Shown here: positions 6,224 to 11,939 of the stretch, one piece after another | Numbering within the stretch: the stretch's first letter is position 1 | How the letters are laid out: each line of letters starts with the position of its first letter | DNA from: Oscillospiraceae bacterium | Lineage (GTDB): Bacteria; Bacillota; Clostridia; Oscillospirales; Oscillospiraceae | Direction of reading: 5' to 3' | NCBI GenBank assembly: GCA_902766215.1 | Contig: CACXCV010000051.1 | Coordinates: 1-11,939, forward strand | DNA length: 11,939 bases | Program-made: the position numbers and the translations under genes | Notes under the pieces: model-generated | What the model was told of the DNA's origin: nothing | Databases searched by the model: none | Seen by the model: only the letters and a program-made list of their open reading frames with translations

Positions 6224-6891
6224 AATTGGATAATGTCTACTTCATCACCGGCACTGCCTATGCCGGCAAGTCCACGTTGGTGAAAAACCTGGCGGCGCAG
6301 CGCGGCGGCGTCGCCTGTGGGGAAAACTATCACGACGCGCTGCTCCCCGGGCTGGACAGCCGCGCCTTTCCCTACCTGACCTATACCCGCGACCTGACGG
6401 ACTGGCGCGCGTTTATCCGCCGCACGCCCGACGAATACGCCGCCTGGGTCGAGGGCTGCAACCGGGAATGCACCGTGCTGGAGCAGGAGATTCTCGCCCG
6501 GCTCAGCCAGCAGGGCAGGCCGGTGTTCGTCGATACCAACATTACACTGGACACGCTGCACGCCATCTCCGACCCGGCGCATGTGCTGGTGATGCTGGCT
6601 GATCCGTCCATCTCCGTCGGCCGCTTTTTCGACCGACCGGACCGGGAAAAGCAGTTTCTATACCGGCTGCTGATGCAGGAGCCGGACCCAGCCCGGGCCA
6701 TGAACAACTTTCGCGCCTGCCTGCAGCGGATCAACTCGCCGGAGCAGTATGACCGCTTTCTGCACGCAGGCTTTCCGGTCATTCTGCGCGACGAGGCCCG
6801 CTCCCCGGCACAGACGGTTCGTCTGGCCGAAGAGCTGTGGGGTCTGCCGCCCTCCGTCCCGGCAGGCAGCGCGCCGCGCCCCGGAGAATAA
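6220..6891 (+). CDS. P-loop NTPase, kinase-like, function unknown
   Basis: This 223-residue soluble protein has a clear Walker A motif, GTAYAGKST (11-19), near its N-terminus. RPVFVDTNI (100-108) is a Walker-B-like strand with D105, and the arginine-rich GRFFDRPDREKQF (134-146) resembles the lid of small-molecule kinases. The layout matches AAA_18/AAA_33-type kinases and an unnamed Firmicute family with a similar DTNI and FFDR pattern; no substrate is known to me. The ATG at 6220 overlaps the Lgt-like stop (ATGA), with AGGAG (6204-6208) 11 nt upstream inside the preceding gene. The longer frame beginning at 6112 would be nested in the Lgt-like gene and is unlikely. Translational coupling implies matched expression with the Lgt-like membrane protein. 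A strong terminator follows. Confidence 0.8.
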   Translation: MKLDNVYFITGTAYAGKSTLVKNLAAQRGGVACGENYHDALLPGLDSRAFPYLTYTRDLTDWRAFIRRTPDEYAAWVEGCNRECTVLEQEILARLSQQGRPVFVDTNITLDTLHAISDPAHVLVMLADPSISVGRFFDRPDREKQFLYRLLMQEPDPARAMNNFRACLQRINSPEQYDRFLHAGFPVILRDEARSPAQTVRLAEELWGLPPSVPAGSAPRPGE

Positions 6892-6892
6892 C

Positions 6893-6940
6893 AAACCAGC
6901 GCCTCACCACCCGGCAGGTGGTGAGGCGCTGGTTTTCTGT
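6893..6940 (+). terminator. Strong intrinsic terminator between convergent genes
   Basis: A 19-bp perfect stem pairs 6893-6911 with 6917-6935 around a CGGCA loop, followed by TTTTCTGTTTTT. It ends the plus-strand kinase transcript. Read on the minus strand, the same stem lies 31 nt past the htrA stop and is followed by a shorter T-rich tail, so it may act in both directions. Confidence 0.88.
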
Positions 6941-6965
6941 TTTTCTTTACGGCCTGCCGCCGCGG

Positions 6966-8279
6966 TCAGTGCACGCCGCCGTTGCCGCTGCCCGGATAAG
7001 TCTGCCACGGGTCGGCCGGCTGCTGCTCCTCGGGCGTCTGATCAGCTTCGGCCGTGTCCGGCTGCTTTTCATCAAAGGTGATCTGCACCTCCACCTCGGC
7101 GCCCGCGCGGTAAAGCTTCAGCGTGGCAGTGTCGCCAGCATGGTAGTGCTTCAGCGCCGCGGACAGGTCATTGTAGCAGCTGACCTCGCGGTCGCCCAGG
7201 CCGACAATGATGTCGCCCTGCTGCACACCGGCGCGCTCAGCCGCGCCGCCCTCGGTGACCTCGCCCACATAGACGCCCACCGGCAGGGAATAATACGAAG
7301 CGGTGACCGAATCCAGGTCGCGGATCGACACGCCCATATACGGCCGGGACGTCACATAGCCGTACTCCATCAGGTCATAGATGATATACATCGCGTCGTT
7401 GATCGGAATGGCAAAGCCCAGGCCTTCGATGGATGAGCTGGCATACTTTGCCGTGGTAATGCCCACCACATTGCCATACATGTCAAACAGCGGGCCGCCG
7501 GAGTTGCCGCTGTTGATGGCCGCGTCGGTCTGCAGCATGTTGATCGGCGTGCCGTCGGTGTTGATCTCACGATCCAGCGCGCTGACATAGCCCACGGTCA
7601 GGGTGTTGGTCAGCTCACCCAGGGGGTTGCCGATGGCAGCCACCTGCGCGCCCACCTGCAGGTCATCACTGTCGCCGATGGAAACCACCGGCAGGTCCGC
7701 GGCGTCGATTTTCAGCAGGGCCACATCGTTTTCCTCATCGCTGCCGATCAGCTCCGCCGGATAGCTCTCGCCGGAGGTCAGCGTGACAGTAATGGTGGTC
7801 GCATTTTCAATCACGTGGTGATTGGTCACCACATAGCCGTCCTTGGTGATGATAAAGCCGCTGCCGCTGGCGGCAAAGCGGGTTGCCTGTCCCCAGACGT
7901 TCTGGCTGCCCTCAGTGTTGATAGCCACTACTGCGTCCACGTTCTGCGCGTAGACATCCGCCGGCTCCAGCAGCTTGTCGCTGTGCGCCGGGGCCAGCTC
8001 CAGGCCGTTGTCCGCCAGGCTGGTCGCCGTGTGCGCGGGCTGCTGCGTCATCGACAGCTGGTTCACCGTTTCTGTTCCGTCCGTCGCGCTCTCTGCCGGC
8101 CGGCTGCCCATGCGGTAGCCCACAGCGCCGCCCACCGTGCCGGCGGTCAGCGCGGCCACCAGAGCAATCGCCGCCAGGCGGCGTCCGGTCTTCGGGGATT
8201 TCTTCGGCTCGGCCGCGGGGACATATTCGGTCTGAGGGGTATATGAGGTTTCATCATGCAGTTCATTGGGTTCGTACAT
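6966..8279 (-). CDS. Membrane-anchored HtrA/DegP-family serine protease with PDZ domain
   Basis: This 437-residue S1C-family protease acts outside the membrane in envelope protein quality control. It has a short cytoplasmic N-terminus, a membrane segment at about 35-54, a trypsin-like domain (about 105-300) and one PDZ domain (about 305-400), ending in a Pro/Glu/Gln-rich tail. The catalytic triad is intact: H155 in TNHHVI, D185 in NDVALLKI and S260 in SGNSGGP. I chose the start at 8279 (MYEPNEL) because AAAGGAG lies 9 nt upstream on the minus strand. The frame remains open to 8420 but without a comparable binding site. The gene stands alone, with an inverted repeat and a weak promoter upstream. 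Firmicute htrA genes are often controlled by envelope-stress systems such as CssRS; no such control can be proven here. Confidence 0.92.
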   Translation of the reverse strand: MYEPNELHDETSYTPQTEYVPAAEPKKSPKTGRRLAAIALVAALTAGTVGGAVGYRMGSRPAESATDGTETVNQLSMTQQPAHTATSLADNGLELAPAHSDKLLEPADVYAQNVDAVVAINTEGSQNVWGQATRFAASGSGFIITKDGYVVTNHHVIENATTITVTLTSGESYPAELIGSDEENDVALLKIDAADLPVVSIGDSDDLQVGAQVAAIGNPLGELTNTLTVGYVSALDREINTDGTPINMLQTDAAINSGNSGGPLFDMYGNVVGITTAKYASSSIEGLGFAIPINDAMYIIYDLMEYGYVTSRPYMGVSIRDLDSVTASYYSLPVGVYVGEVTEGGAAERAGVQQGDIIVGLGDREVSCYNDLSAALKHYHAGDTATLKLYRAGAEVEVQITFDEKQPDTAEADQTPEEQQPADPWQTYPGSGNGGVH

Positions 8280-8376
8280 GTTGTGTCGCTCCTTTATCAG
8301 GACTGGGGAGACTTGCGTTCCTGCCGCCCTGTTCTTTCTTTTTGTTGACATGATCATATCCCCAGGCTGTGGCCAG

Positions 8377-8418
8377 ATTATGGCCGGCTGTAAAACGTTC
8401 TGTAACAAAAAACAGAAC
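8377..8418 (-). promoter_or_regulatory. Candidate htrA promoter overlapping an inverted repeat
   Basis: GTTCTGT (8397-8403) and its exact reverse complement ACAGAAC (8412-8418) flank an 8-bp A-rich spacer. On the minus strand GTTACA (8406-8401) and CATAAT (8382-8377), 18 bp apart, form a modest -35/-10 pair whose -35 overlaps one arm and the spacer of the repeat. This layout fits a regulated promoter with a dimeric regulator at the -35. A second small inverted repeat, GGCCA (8371-8375) with TGGCC (8381-8385), spans the -10. Confidence 0.4.
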
Positions 8419-8495
8419 AAATTATGAACGCCGCCACGCGCGCCCCGGGCTGCTTCAGGATAGTTTCCCCAGCCGGCGCCGATTTTATCCCGGCC

Positions 8496-8526
8496 AAAAA
8501 CAAGCGGCGGGGATCGCCCCCGCCGC
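8496..8526 (-). terminator. Intrinsic terminator for spoVT
   Basis: On the minus strand a 9-bp GC-only stem (8526-8518 with 8512-8504, 5-nt loop) begins 5 nt after the spoVT stop. It is followed by TTGTTTTT, a good U-tract. Confidence 0.78.
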
Positions 8527-8531
8527 CGCGC

Positions 8532-9074
8532 TCAGTTTTCCATCTGCTTGCCCAGAAATCCCGCCACCGTCTGGCACATTTTCTGCTCTGCCTCGCTGAA
8601 TTCCTGGCCGTTTTCGTCCATCAGCAGCATCACGCAGCCCATCAGGTCGCCCTCGGACAGGATTGGCGCCGCCACGCCCAGATAATAGCGCTCGACGTGC
8701 TCGGCACAGGGCAGCCGCGTTTCCCCGCTGTGGTAGCGGTAGCTGCTGCGCTGGTTCATAATCCGGTCCAGCTCCTGGGAGTTCTGCTTTTCCAGCAGCT
8801 CGCGGCGCGGCACGCCGGACACGGCAATGATGCTGTCCCGGTCCGCCACAGCGGCCATGTGGCCCGTATTCTTGCCGATCGAGTCGCAAATCTGCGCGGC
8901 AAAGTCGCTCAGATCGCCCATGGGCGAATATTTTTTGAAAATCACTTCGCCGTCCTTTTCTGTATAAATCTCCAGCGGGTCACCCTCGCGGATGCGCAGG
9001 GTTCTGCGAATCTCCTTGGGGATGACGACGCGGCCCAGATCATCGATCCGGCGGACAATACCTGTTGCTTTCAT
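8532..9074 (-). CDS. spoVT: Stage V sporulation protein T, AbrB-type regulator
   Basis: This 180-residue DNA-binding regulator controls late forespore gene expression in spore-forming Firmicutes. The N-terminal AbrB/MazE swapped-hairpin domain is nearly canonical: MKATGIVRRIDDLGRVVIPK (1-20) and EIRRTLRIREGDPLEIYTE (21-39). It is followed by a GAF-like C-terminal domain (about 55-178) with GVAAPILSEGDLMGCVML (133-150), where an unknown ligand is thought to bind. The length matches Bacillus SpoVT (178 residues). The ATG at 9074 follows AAAAGGAG by 11 nt on the minus strand. In Bacillus the gene is forespore-expressed through sigma-G; I found no convincing sigma-G promoter here. It is transcribed away from the rimP operon and ends in its own terminator. 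Its presence supports an endospore-forming host. Confidence 0.95.
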   Translation of the reverse strand: MKATGIVRRIDDLGRVVIPKEIRRTLRIREGDPLEIYTEKDGEVIFKKYSPMGDLSDFAAQICDSIGKNTGHMAAVADRDSIIAVSGVPRRELLEKQNSQELDRIMNQRSSYRYHSGETRLPCAEHVERYYLGVAAPILSEGDLMGCVMLLMDENGQEFSEAEQKMCQTVAGFLGKQMEN

Positions 9075-9273
9075 AGGAAGAACGTCTCCTTTTGTTCAGT
9101 TTCACGCTCCTAGGATTTGCAGACATCGCTTTTCTATCCATGGCGGCTTTTACCAGAGCCGGGACGGCGCCGGTTTCCCTCTTTTTTGGGCCGCAACGCG
9201 CGAAATGTGATGATCCCGACAGAAAAACATGCAAAATCTCCCCCTCAGACGGCAATAATTCTTAAAAATACTC
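9075..9273. other. Divergent intergenic region between spoVT and the nusA operon
   Basis: Beyond the spoVT ribosome binding site I see no gene here. An imperfect plus-strand hairpin at about 9152-9175 is followed by TTTCCCTCTTTTTT. It looks terminator-like, but no plus-strand gene precedes it. Read on the minus strand, the region should hold the spoVT promoter, which I could not place with confidence. Confidence 0.4.
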
Positions 9274-9302
9274 TTGCCAAACCCCTGCGGCGGTGATATA
9301 AT
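9274..9302 (+). promoter_or_regulatory. Sigma-A promoter of the rimP-nusA-infB operon
   Basis: TTGCCA (9274-9279) and TATAAT (9297-9302) are 17 bp apart. The -10 is preceded by TGA, making a TGn extended -10. Transcription should start near 9309, giving a leader of about 70 nt before rimP. Confidence 0.82.
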
Positions 9303-9327
9303 ATCCATAGTTGGATGATGGAAACTG

Positions 9328-9349
9328 AGAGTGGGGTTTTCCCCACTCT
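9328..9349 (+). promoter_or_regulatory. Leader hairpin of the rimP operon, possible attenuator
   Basis: AGAGTGGGG (9328-9336) pairs perfectly with CCCCACTCT (9341-9349) around a TTTT loop, followed by the U-rich TTACTTTTGGTTT. A hairpin with this AGAGTGGG/CCCACTCT core is, from memory, common just before rimP in Firmicutes. Its place in the leader of the operon encoding NusA suggests transcription attenuation, but that is inference. Confidence 0.6.
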
Positions 9350-9378
9350 TTACTTTTGGTTTCGGGAGATGACAACAA

Positions 9379-9831
9379 ATGAAGGTAACCGAGCTGGTTT
9401 GGCAGCTGGCCGCGCCAATCGCCGCGCAGAACGGCTGCTCCATCTGGGACGTTGAGTTTGTCCGCGAGGGCGGCGAGTGGTTCCTGCGGGTTTATCTGGA
9501 CAAAGAGGGCGGCGTGGATATCACCGATTGCGAGGCTGTCTCCCGGGCTTTGGACCCTGTTCTGGACGAGGCCGACCCCATCGAGCAGAGCTACACCTTC
9601 GAGGTGTGCTCCGCCGGACTCGAGCGCGTGCTCAAGCGCCCGAGCGACTTTGCACGCTATCTGGGTCAGAGCGTCTGCGTGCGCACCTTTGCCCCGGTAG
9701 ACGGCGCGAAGGAGCACGTGGGCAAGCTGCTGTCCTGGCAGGACGGCAATCTGAGCATCGAACAGGCCGGCGCAGTCCGTTCCTTTACAAAATCGCAGGT
9801 CGCACAGGTGCGGCTGCATGTTGACTTTTAA
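9379..9831 (+). CDS. rimP: Ribosome maturation factor RimP
   Basis: This 150-residue protein promotes maturation of the 30S ribosomal subunit and binds free 30S particles. The N-terminal domain (1-75) carries WDVEFVREGGEWFLRVYLDK (23-42) and the DITDCEAVSRALDPVLD segment (47-63). The family motif EVxSxGLxRxLxRxxDF is seen as EVCSAGLERVLKRPSDF (75-91), and an SH3-like C-terminal domain follows. The length is normal. The ATG at 9379 follows GGGAG (9364-9368) by 10 nt. Another ATG at 9369 is out of frame. It is the first gene of the conserved nusA operon, and nusA begins 15 nt after its stop. Confidence 0.95.
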   Translation: MKVTELVWQLAAPIAAQNGCSIWDVEFVREGGEWFLRVYLDKEGGVDITDCEAVSRALDPVLDEADPIEQSYTFEVCSAGLERVLKRPSDFARYLGQSVCVRTFAPVDGAKEHVGKLLSWQDGNLSIEQAGAVRSFTKSQVAQVRLHVDF

Positions 9832-9846
9832 CCGGAGGATAAAACC

Positions 9847-10503
9847 ATGAACGAAGAAATTCTTGCCGCACTGGATCAGCTGGAAAAAGAAAAGGGCATT
9901 CCCAAAGACTATATGATCGAAAAGATCACTCAGGCGCTGCTGGCCGCGTATAAAAAGAACAGCACCGGCTACACCGACAATGTGTTCATCGACGGCAGCG
10001 GCAGTTCCATGCGCATGTATGTGCAGAAGGAAGTGGTCGAGGACGTGATTACCCCCGCCACAGAGATCGAGCTGTCCAAGGCCCGCGAGATCGAGCCGAC
10101 CTGCCAGCTGGGCGATCTGGTCAGCCTGGAAATGCAGACCAGCGCCTTCAGCCGCATCGCAGCCCAGACGGCCAAGCAGGTGATCATTCAGGGCATGCGC
10201 GAGGCCGAGCGCGGCATGGTGTTCGATCGGTTCAACTCCCGCGAGCACGAGATTCTCACCGGCACGGTGCTGCGCATCGAGCCGCAGTCCGGCGATATGA
10301 TTGTCCGCATCGGCAGCCCCACCGACAAGACCGAGGCCCTGCTGGCCTCCGGCGAGCAGATTCGCGGTGAGGTGTATCACGAGGGCGACATGATCCGCGT
10401 CTACGTGGTAGAGGTGCGCCGCAGCAACCGTGGCCCGCAGATTATGGTTTCGCGGACGCATCCGGGCCTGGTCAAGCGCCTGTTCGAGCTGGAGGTACCC
10501 TAG
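9847..10503 (+). CDS. nusA: NusA, N-terminal and S1 domains, ending at an in-frame amber codon
   Basis: NusA binds RNA polymerase and nascent RNA to control pausing, termination and antitermination. This part encodes 218 residues: the polymerase-binding N-terminal domain (1-about 130, with MNEEILAALDQLEKEKGIPK and IEKITQALLAAYKK) and the S1 domain (about 135-200, HEILTGTVLRIEPQ to PQIMVSRTHPG). After LVKRLFELEVP the frame meets TAG at 10501-10503, where relatives read Glu in LFELEVPEI. The same frame then continues without a shift into the KH domains (10504-10965). The intact product would be 372 residues, the usual Clostridia/Bacillus length. The start follows GGAGG (9834-9838) by 8 nt. A single G-to-T change from GAG explains the TAG. 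Taken literally, the protein is truncated before its RNA-binding KH domains; sequencing error, readthrough or a split gene are alternatives. Confidence 0.9.
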   Translation: MNEEILAALDQLEKEKGIPKDYMIEKITQALLAAYKKNSTGYTDNVFIDGSGSSMRMYVQKEVVEDVITPATEIELSKAREIEPTCQLGDLVSLEMQTSAFSRIAAQTAKQVIIQGMREAERGMVFDRFNSREHEILTGTVLRIEPQSGDMIVRIGSPTDKTEALLASGEQIRGEVYHEGDMIRVYVVEVRRSNRGPQIMVSRTHPGLVKRLFELEVP

Positions 10504-10965
10504 ATTGCCGACGGCAGCGTGGAGATTCGCTCCATCGCCCGCGAGGCCGGCAGCCGCACCAAGCTGGCCGTCTGGGCGTCTGACCCGGCAATGGATCCGG
10601 TGGGCGCGTGCGTCGGCCCCCGCGGCGGCCGCGTGGGCGCCGTGGTGGACGAGCTGCACGGCGAAAAAATGGACATTGTCCGCTATTATGACGAGCCAGA
10701 AGCGTTTATCGCCCAGGCGCTCAGCCCGGCGGACGTGATTTCCGTCACCTGTCAGAAAGGGGCCAAGGCCTGCCGCGTCATCGTGCCCGACGGCCAGCTG
10801 AGCCTGGCCATCGGCAAAGAGGGGCAGAACGCCCGTCTGGCTGCCCGCCTGACCGGATATAAGATTGATATCAAGCCGGCTTCCGCGCCGGATGACGGCC
10901 TTTTCCCGGCCCACGCCGAGAGCGAGGCGCAGGAGTCCTCTGAGGAGGCTCCGGCAGACGACTGA
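10504..10965 (+). CDS. nusA: NusA C-terminal KH1-KH2 half, downstream of the amber codon
   Basis: In frame with the preceding part, this stretch encodes the two KH RNA-binding domains and an acidic tail. The order is [15 protein letters not shown] (225-239 of full NusA numbering), KH1 with GPRG (257-260) in [21 protein letters not shown]2 with GKEG (323-326) in [19 protein letters not shown], and an Asp/Glu-rich end. Conservation is as good after the stop as before it, with no sign of decay. No ATG start exists; a GTG at 10519 lacks a spaced Shine-Dalgarno. GGAGG at 10491-10495 lies 8 nt before the ATT at 10504, a rare initiator. Most simply this is the second half of one nusA gene. The start given is the first codon after TAG, not a claimed initiation codon. 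It ends in TGA 17 nt before ylxR. Confidence 0.85.
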   Translation: MADGSVEIRSIAREAGSRTKLAVWASDPAMDPVGACVGPRGGRVGAVVDELHGEKMDIVRYYDEPEAFIAQALSPADVISVTCQKGAKACRVIVPDGQLSLAIGKEGQNARLAARLTGYKIDIKPASAPDDGLFPAHAESEAQESSEEAPADD

Positions 10966-10982
10966 TCAGAAAGGGTGGTCAG

Positions 10983-11255
10983 ATGCCTAAGAAAGTTCCT
11001 CTGCGGCAGTGCGTTGGCTGCCGGGAGATGAAGCCCAAGCGCGAGCTGGTGCGCGTCGTGCGCTCGCCCGAGGGCACGGTTTCGCTGGATCACAGCGGCA
11101 AGTCCCCCGGCCGCGGGGCCTATGTGTGTCCTGACCCGGCCTGCCTGCGCAAGGCGCAGAAGTCCGGCGCCCTCAGCCGCGCCTTCGGCACAGCCATTCC
11201 GCCGGAGATTTACGACGCGCTGGCAAAAGATGCCAGGGAGGCGCAGCATGGATAA
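10983..11255 (+). CDS. rnpM: YlxR family RNA-binding protein (RnpM)
   Basis: This 90-residue basic protein of the YlxR (DUF448) family is encoded between nusA and infB in most Firmicutes. It shows the family motifs [20 protein letters not shown] (7-26) and [18 protein letters not shown] (41-58), where cysteines cluster. Bacillus YlxR has been described as an RNase P modulator that binds the catalytic RNA; the same role here is inferred from homology and position. The ATG at 10983 follows GGGTGG (10973-10978), a weaker Shine-Dalgarno. The 3' end overlaps the next gene by 8 nt (11248-11255), which suggests coupled translation. Confidence 0.92.
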   Translation: MPKKVPLRQCVGCREMKPKRELVRVVRSPEGTVSLDHSGKSPGRGAYVCPDPACLRKAQKSGALSRAFGTAIPPEIYDALAKDAREAQHG

Positions 11256-11652
11256 GGTATTGGGGCTGCTGGGCCTGGCCCACAAGGGCGGGCACCTGGC
11301 CATTGGCGAAGAACCGGTCGTCGCGCTGGCCCAGCCGGGACGCGCCCGTGTGATTCTGCTGGCCGCCGACGCGGCGGAGAACACGCGCCGCCGCGCCGGG
11401 CGCTTTGCCGCGCTGCACGACACGCCCCTGCTGAGCCTGCCCTATGACAAGCTGACGCTGGGCGGGGCCATTGGCCGCGGCGGATGCGCCATGCTGGCGC
11501 TGTCGGACGTGCGTATGGCGCTGAGCCTTGTGCGGGCCATGGGCCTTTCAGAGGACGACCCCATTGTACGCGGCCTGCTTGTCCGCAGTAAGCGTGTCAC
11601 GCAGCGGCGCACGGCCGAGCAGGCCCAGCGGCGCAGGGTGAAAAAGACGTGA
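11248..11652 (+). CDS. ylxQ: YlxQ, L7Ae/L30e-family ribosomal-type RNA-binding protein
   Basis: This 134-residue protein has the L7Ae/L30e/S12e fold, whose members bind kink-turn RNAs. The core shows [19 protein letters not shown] (4-22), [17 protein letters not shown] (33-49), and the switch to a shared beta-sheet around [18 protein letters not shown] (61-78). A basic tail follows (about 113-134, ending RRRVKKT). It is a standard member of the nusA-infB operon and its precise role is not settled. I chose the ATG at 11248 because GGGAGG (11236-11241) is 6 nt upstream and the fold starts there; the frame opens further upstream at 11122, inside ylxR. The TGA stop is followed by a 124-nt spacer before infB. 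Confidence 0.9.
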   Translation: MDKVLGLLGLAHKGGHLAIGEEPVVALAQPGRARVILLAADAAENTRRRAGRFAALHDTPLLSLPYDKLTLGGAIGRGGCAMLALSDVRMALSLVRAMGLSEDDPIVRGLLVRSKRVTQRRTAEQAQRRRVKKT

Positions 11653-11752
11653 GCCGCCGCGCTGTCCGGGCGGGCGGCCGGATCGGGTCCAGTATCAATC
11701 GGATGAGACAGACGTATTCATAACGCCGCGGCAATCGCGGCAGACAGCCGCG
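11653..11752 (+). promoter_or_regulatory. Structured spacer before infB with alternative hairpins
   Basis: GCCGCC (11653-11658) can pair with GGCGGC (11673-11678) straight after the ylxQ stop. Further on, CGCGGC (11736-11741) can pair either with GCCGCG at 11725-11730 or with GCCGCG at 11747-11752, both with 5-nt loops, so the two hairpins exclude each other. No U-tract follows. This could tune infB expression, but the evidence is only base complementarity. Confidence 0.35.
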
Positions 11753-11776
11753 AAAGCGGAACGTGGAGGCGGATTT

Positions 11777-11939
11777 ATGAGTTTACAAAAATATCGCATT
11801 GGAGAAGTTGCAAAGGATTTTGGCATTCCCAGCAAGCAGGTGATGGAACTGATCACCGAAAAGTATGAAAAGCCCAAGAGCCATCAGCAGGTGCTGACGG
11901 ACGAGCAGCTGAACCTGGTTTTTGATGTGCTGACCCAGC
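11777..11939 (+). CDS. infB: Translation initiation factor IF-2, N-terminal part
   Basis: The first 54 codons are present, and the gene runs off the window. IF-2 is the GTPase that brings initiator tRNA to the 30S subunit. The visible part is an IF2_N domain: MSLQKYRIGEVAKDFGIPSK (1-20), then QVMELITEKYEKPKSHQQVL (21-40), ending in LTDEQLNLVFDVL. This winged-helix-like repeat starts most Firmicute IF-2 proteins. The ATG at 11777 follows GGAGG (11765-11769) by 7 nt. Its place after ylxQ completes the conserved rimP-nusA-ylxR-ylxQ-infB order. The GTPase domain is outside the window. Confidence 0.93.
   Translation, partial: MSLQKYRIGEVAKDFGIPSKQVMELITEKYEKPKSHQQVLTDEQLNLVFDVLTQ

Noticed and set aside
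8280..8420. N-terminal extension of the HtrA protein to 8420
   Set aside because: The frame is open, but only the ATG at 8279 has a well-spaced AAAGGAG. The extension overlaps the putative promoter and inverted repeat.
9075..9240. Sigma-G promoter for spoVT
   Set aside because: On the minus strand GCATG followed by CATCACA near 9225-9200 resembles the sigma-G pattern, but the spacing is about 15 bp and the -10 is imperfect. Too weak to list.
10501..10503. Pyrrolysine at the nusA amber codon
   Set aside because: No pyl genes are visible and NusA has no known need for pyrrolysine. The codon replaces a routine glutamate, so error, mutation or general suppression is more likely.
9262..10914. 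Minus-strand open frame of 550 codons across rimP and nusA
   Set aside because: It is antisense to two well-conserved genes, has low-complexity His/Ala/Leu-rich content typical of a GC-rich shadow frame, and has no ribosome binding site. It stays open at the amber site only because TAG reads CTA in reverse.

Overview
The window looks like a chromosomal stretch of a GC-rich, endospore-forming member of the Clostridia, probably Oscillospiraceae or a close relative. This is inferred from a spoVT gene, the Firmicute-type order rimP-nusA-ylxR-ylxQ-infB, Gram-positive ribosome binding sites, and sigma-A-like promoters set in GC-rich DNA. No tRNA, rRNA, CRISPR array, insertion sequence or phage gene was recognised.

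Layout. Positions 1-273 hold the last codons of an upstream gene, two hairpins, a 12-bp-arm inverted repeat and a promoter for murC (274-1656, peptidoglycan precursor ligase). Next come a hairpin, an extended -10 promoter and a two-gene envelope cassette: an AlgI-type MBOAT acyltransferase (1806-3239, TTG start) and a membrane-anchored DHHW/AlgX-like partner (3256-4767), closed by a 20-bp perfect hairpin. An AT-rich island (about 4980-5060) carries a near-consensus promoter for an 86-residue membrane protein (5085-5345). A U-tract terminator then separates this from a divergent Lgt-like protein (5417-6223), which is translationally coupled to a P-loop kinase-like protein (6220-6891). A strong terminator separates the plus-strand genes from two minus-strand genes: an HtrA-type serine protease (6966-8279) and spoVT (8532-9074). 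The right end is the nusA operon on the plus strand: promoter 9274-9302, leader hairpin, rimP, nusA, ylxR (rnpM), ylxQ and the start of infB, which runs off the window.

Main oddity. nusA is full length (372 codons) and well conserved but carries an in-frame TAG at 10501-10503, exactly between the S1 and KH1 domains, where relatives normally have glutamate. No gene in the window ends in TAG: nine end in TGA and three in TAA. Either this is a base-call error or strain-specific G-to-T change, or the amber codon is read through or splits an essential transcription factor in two. It is the observation most worth checking. Second-rank items are the Lgt-like protein lacking canonical active-site residues and its coupled kinase, the inverted repeats before murC and htrA, and a possible gene remnant on the minus strand near 4760-4913.
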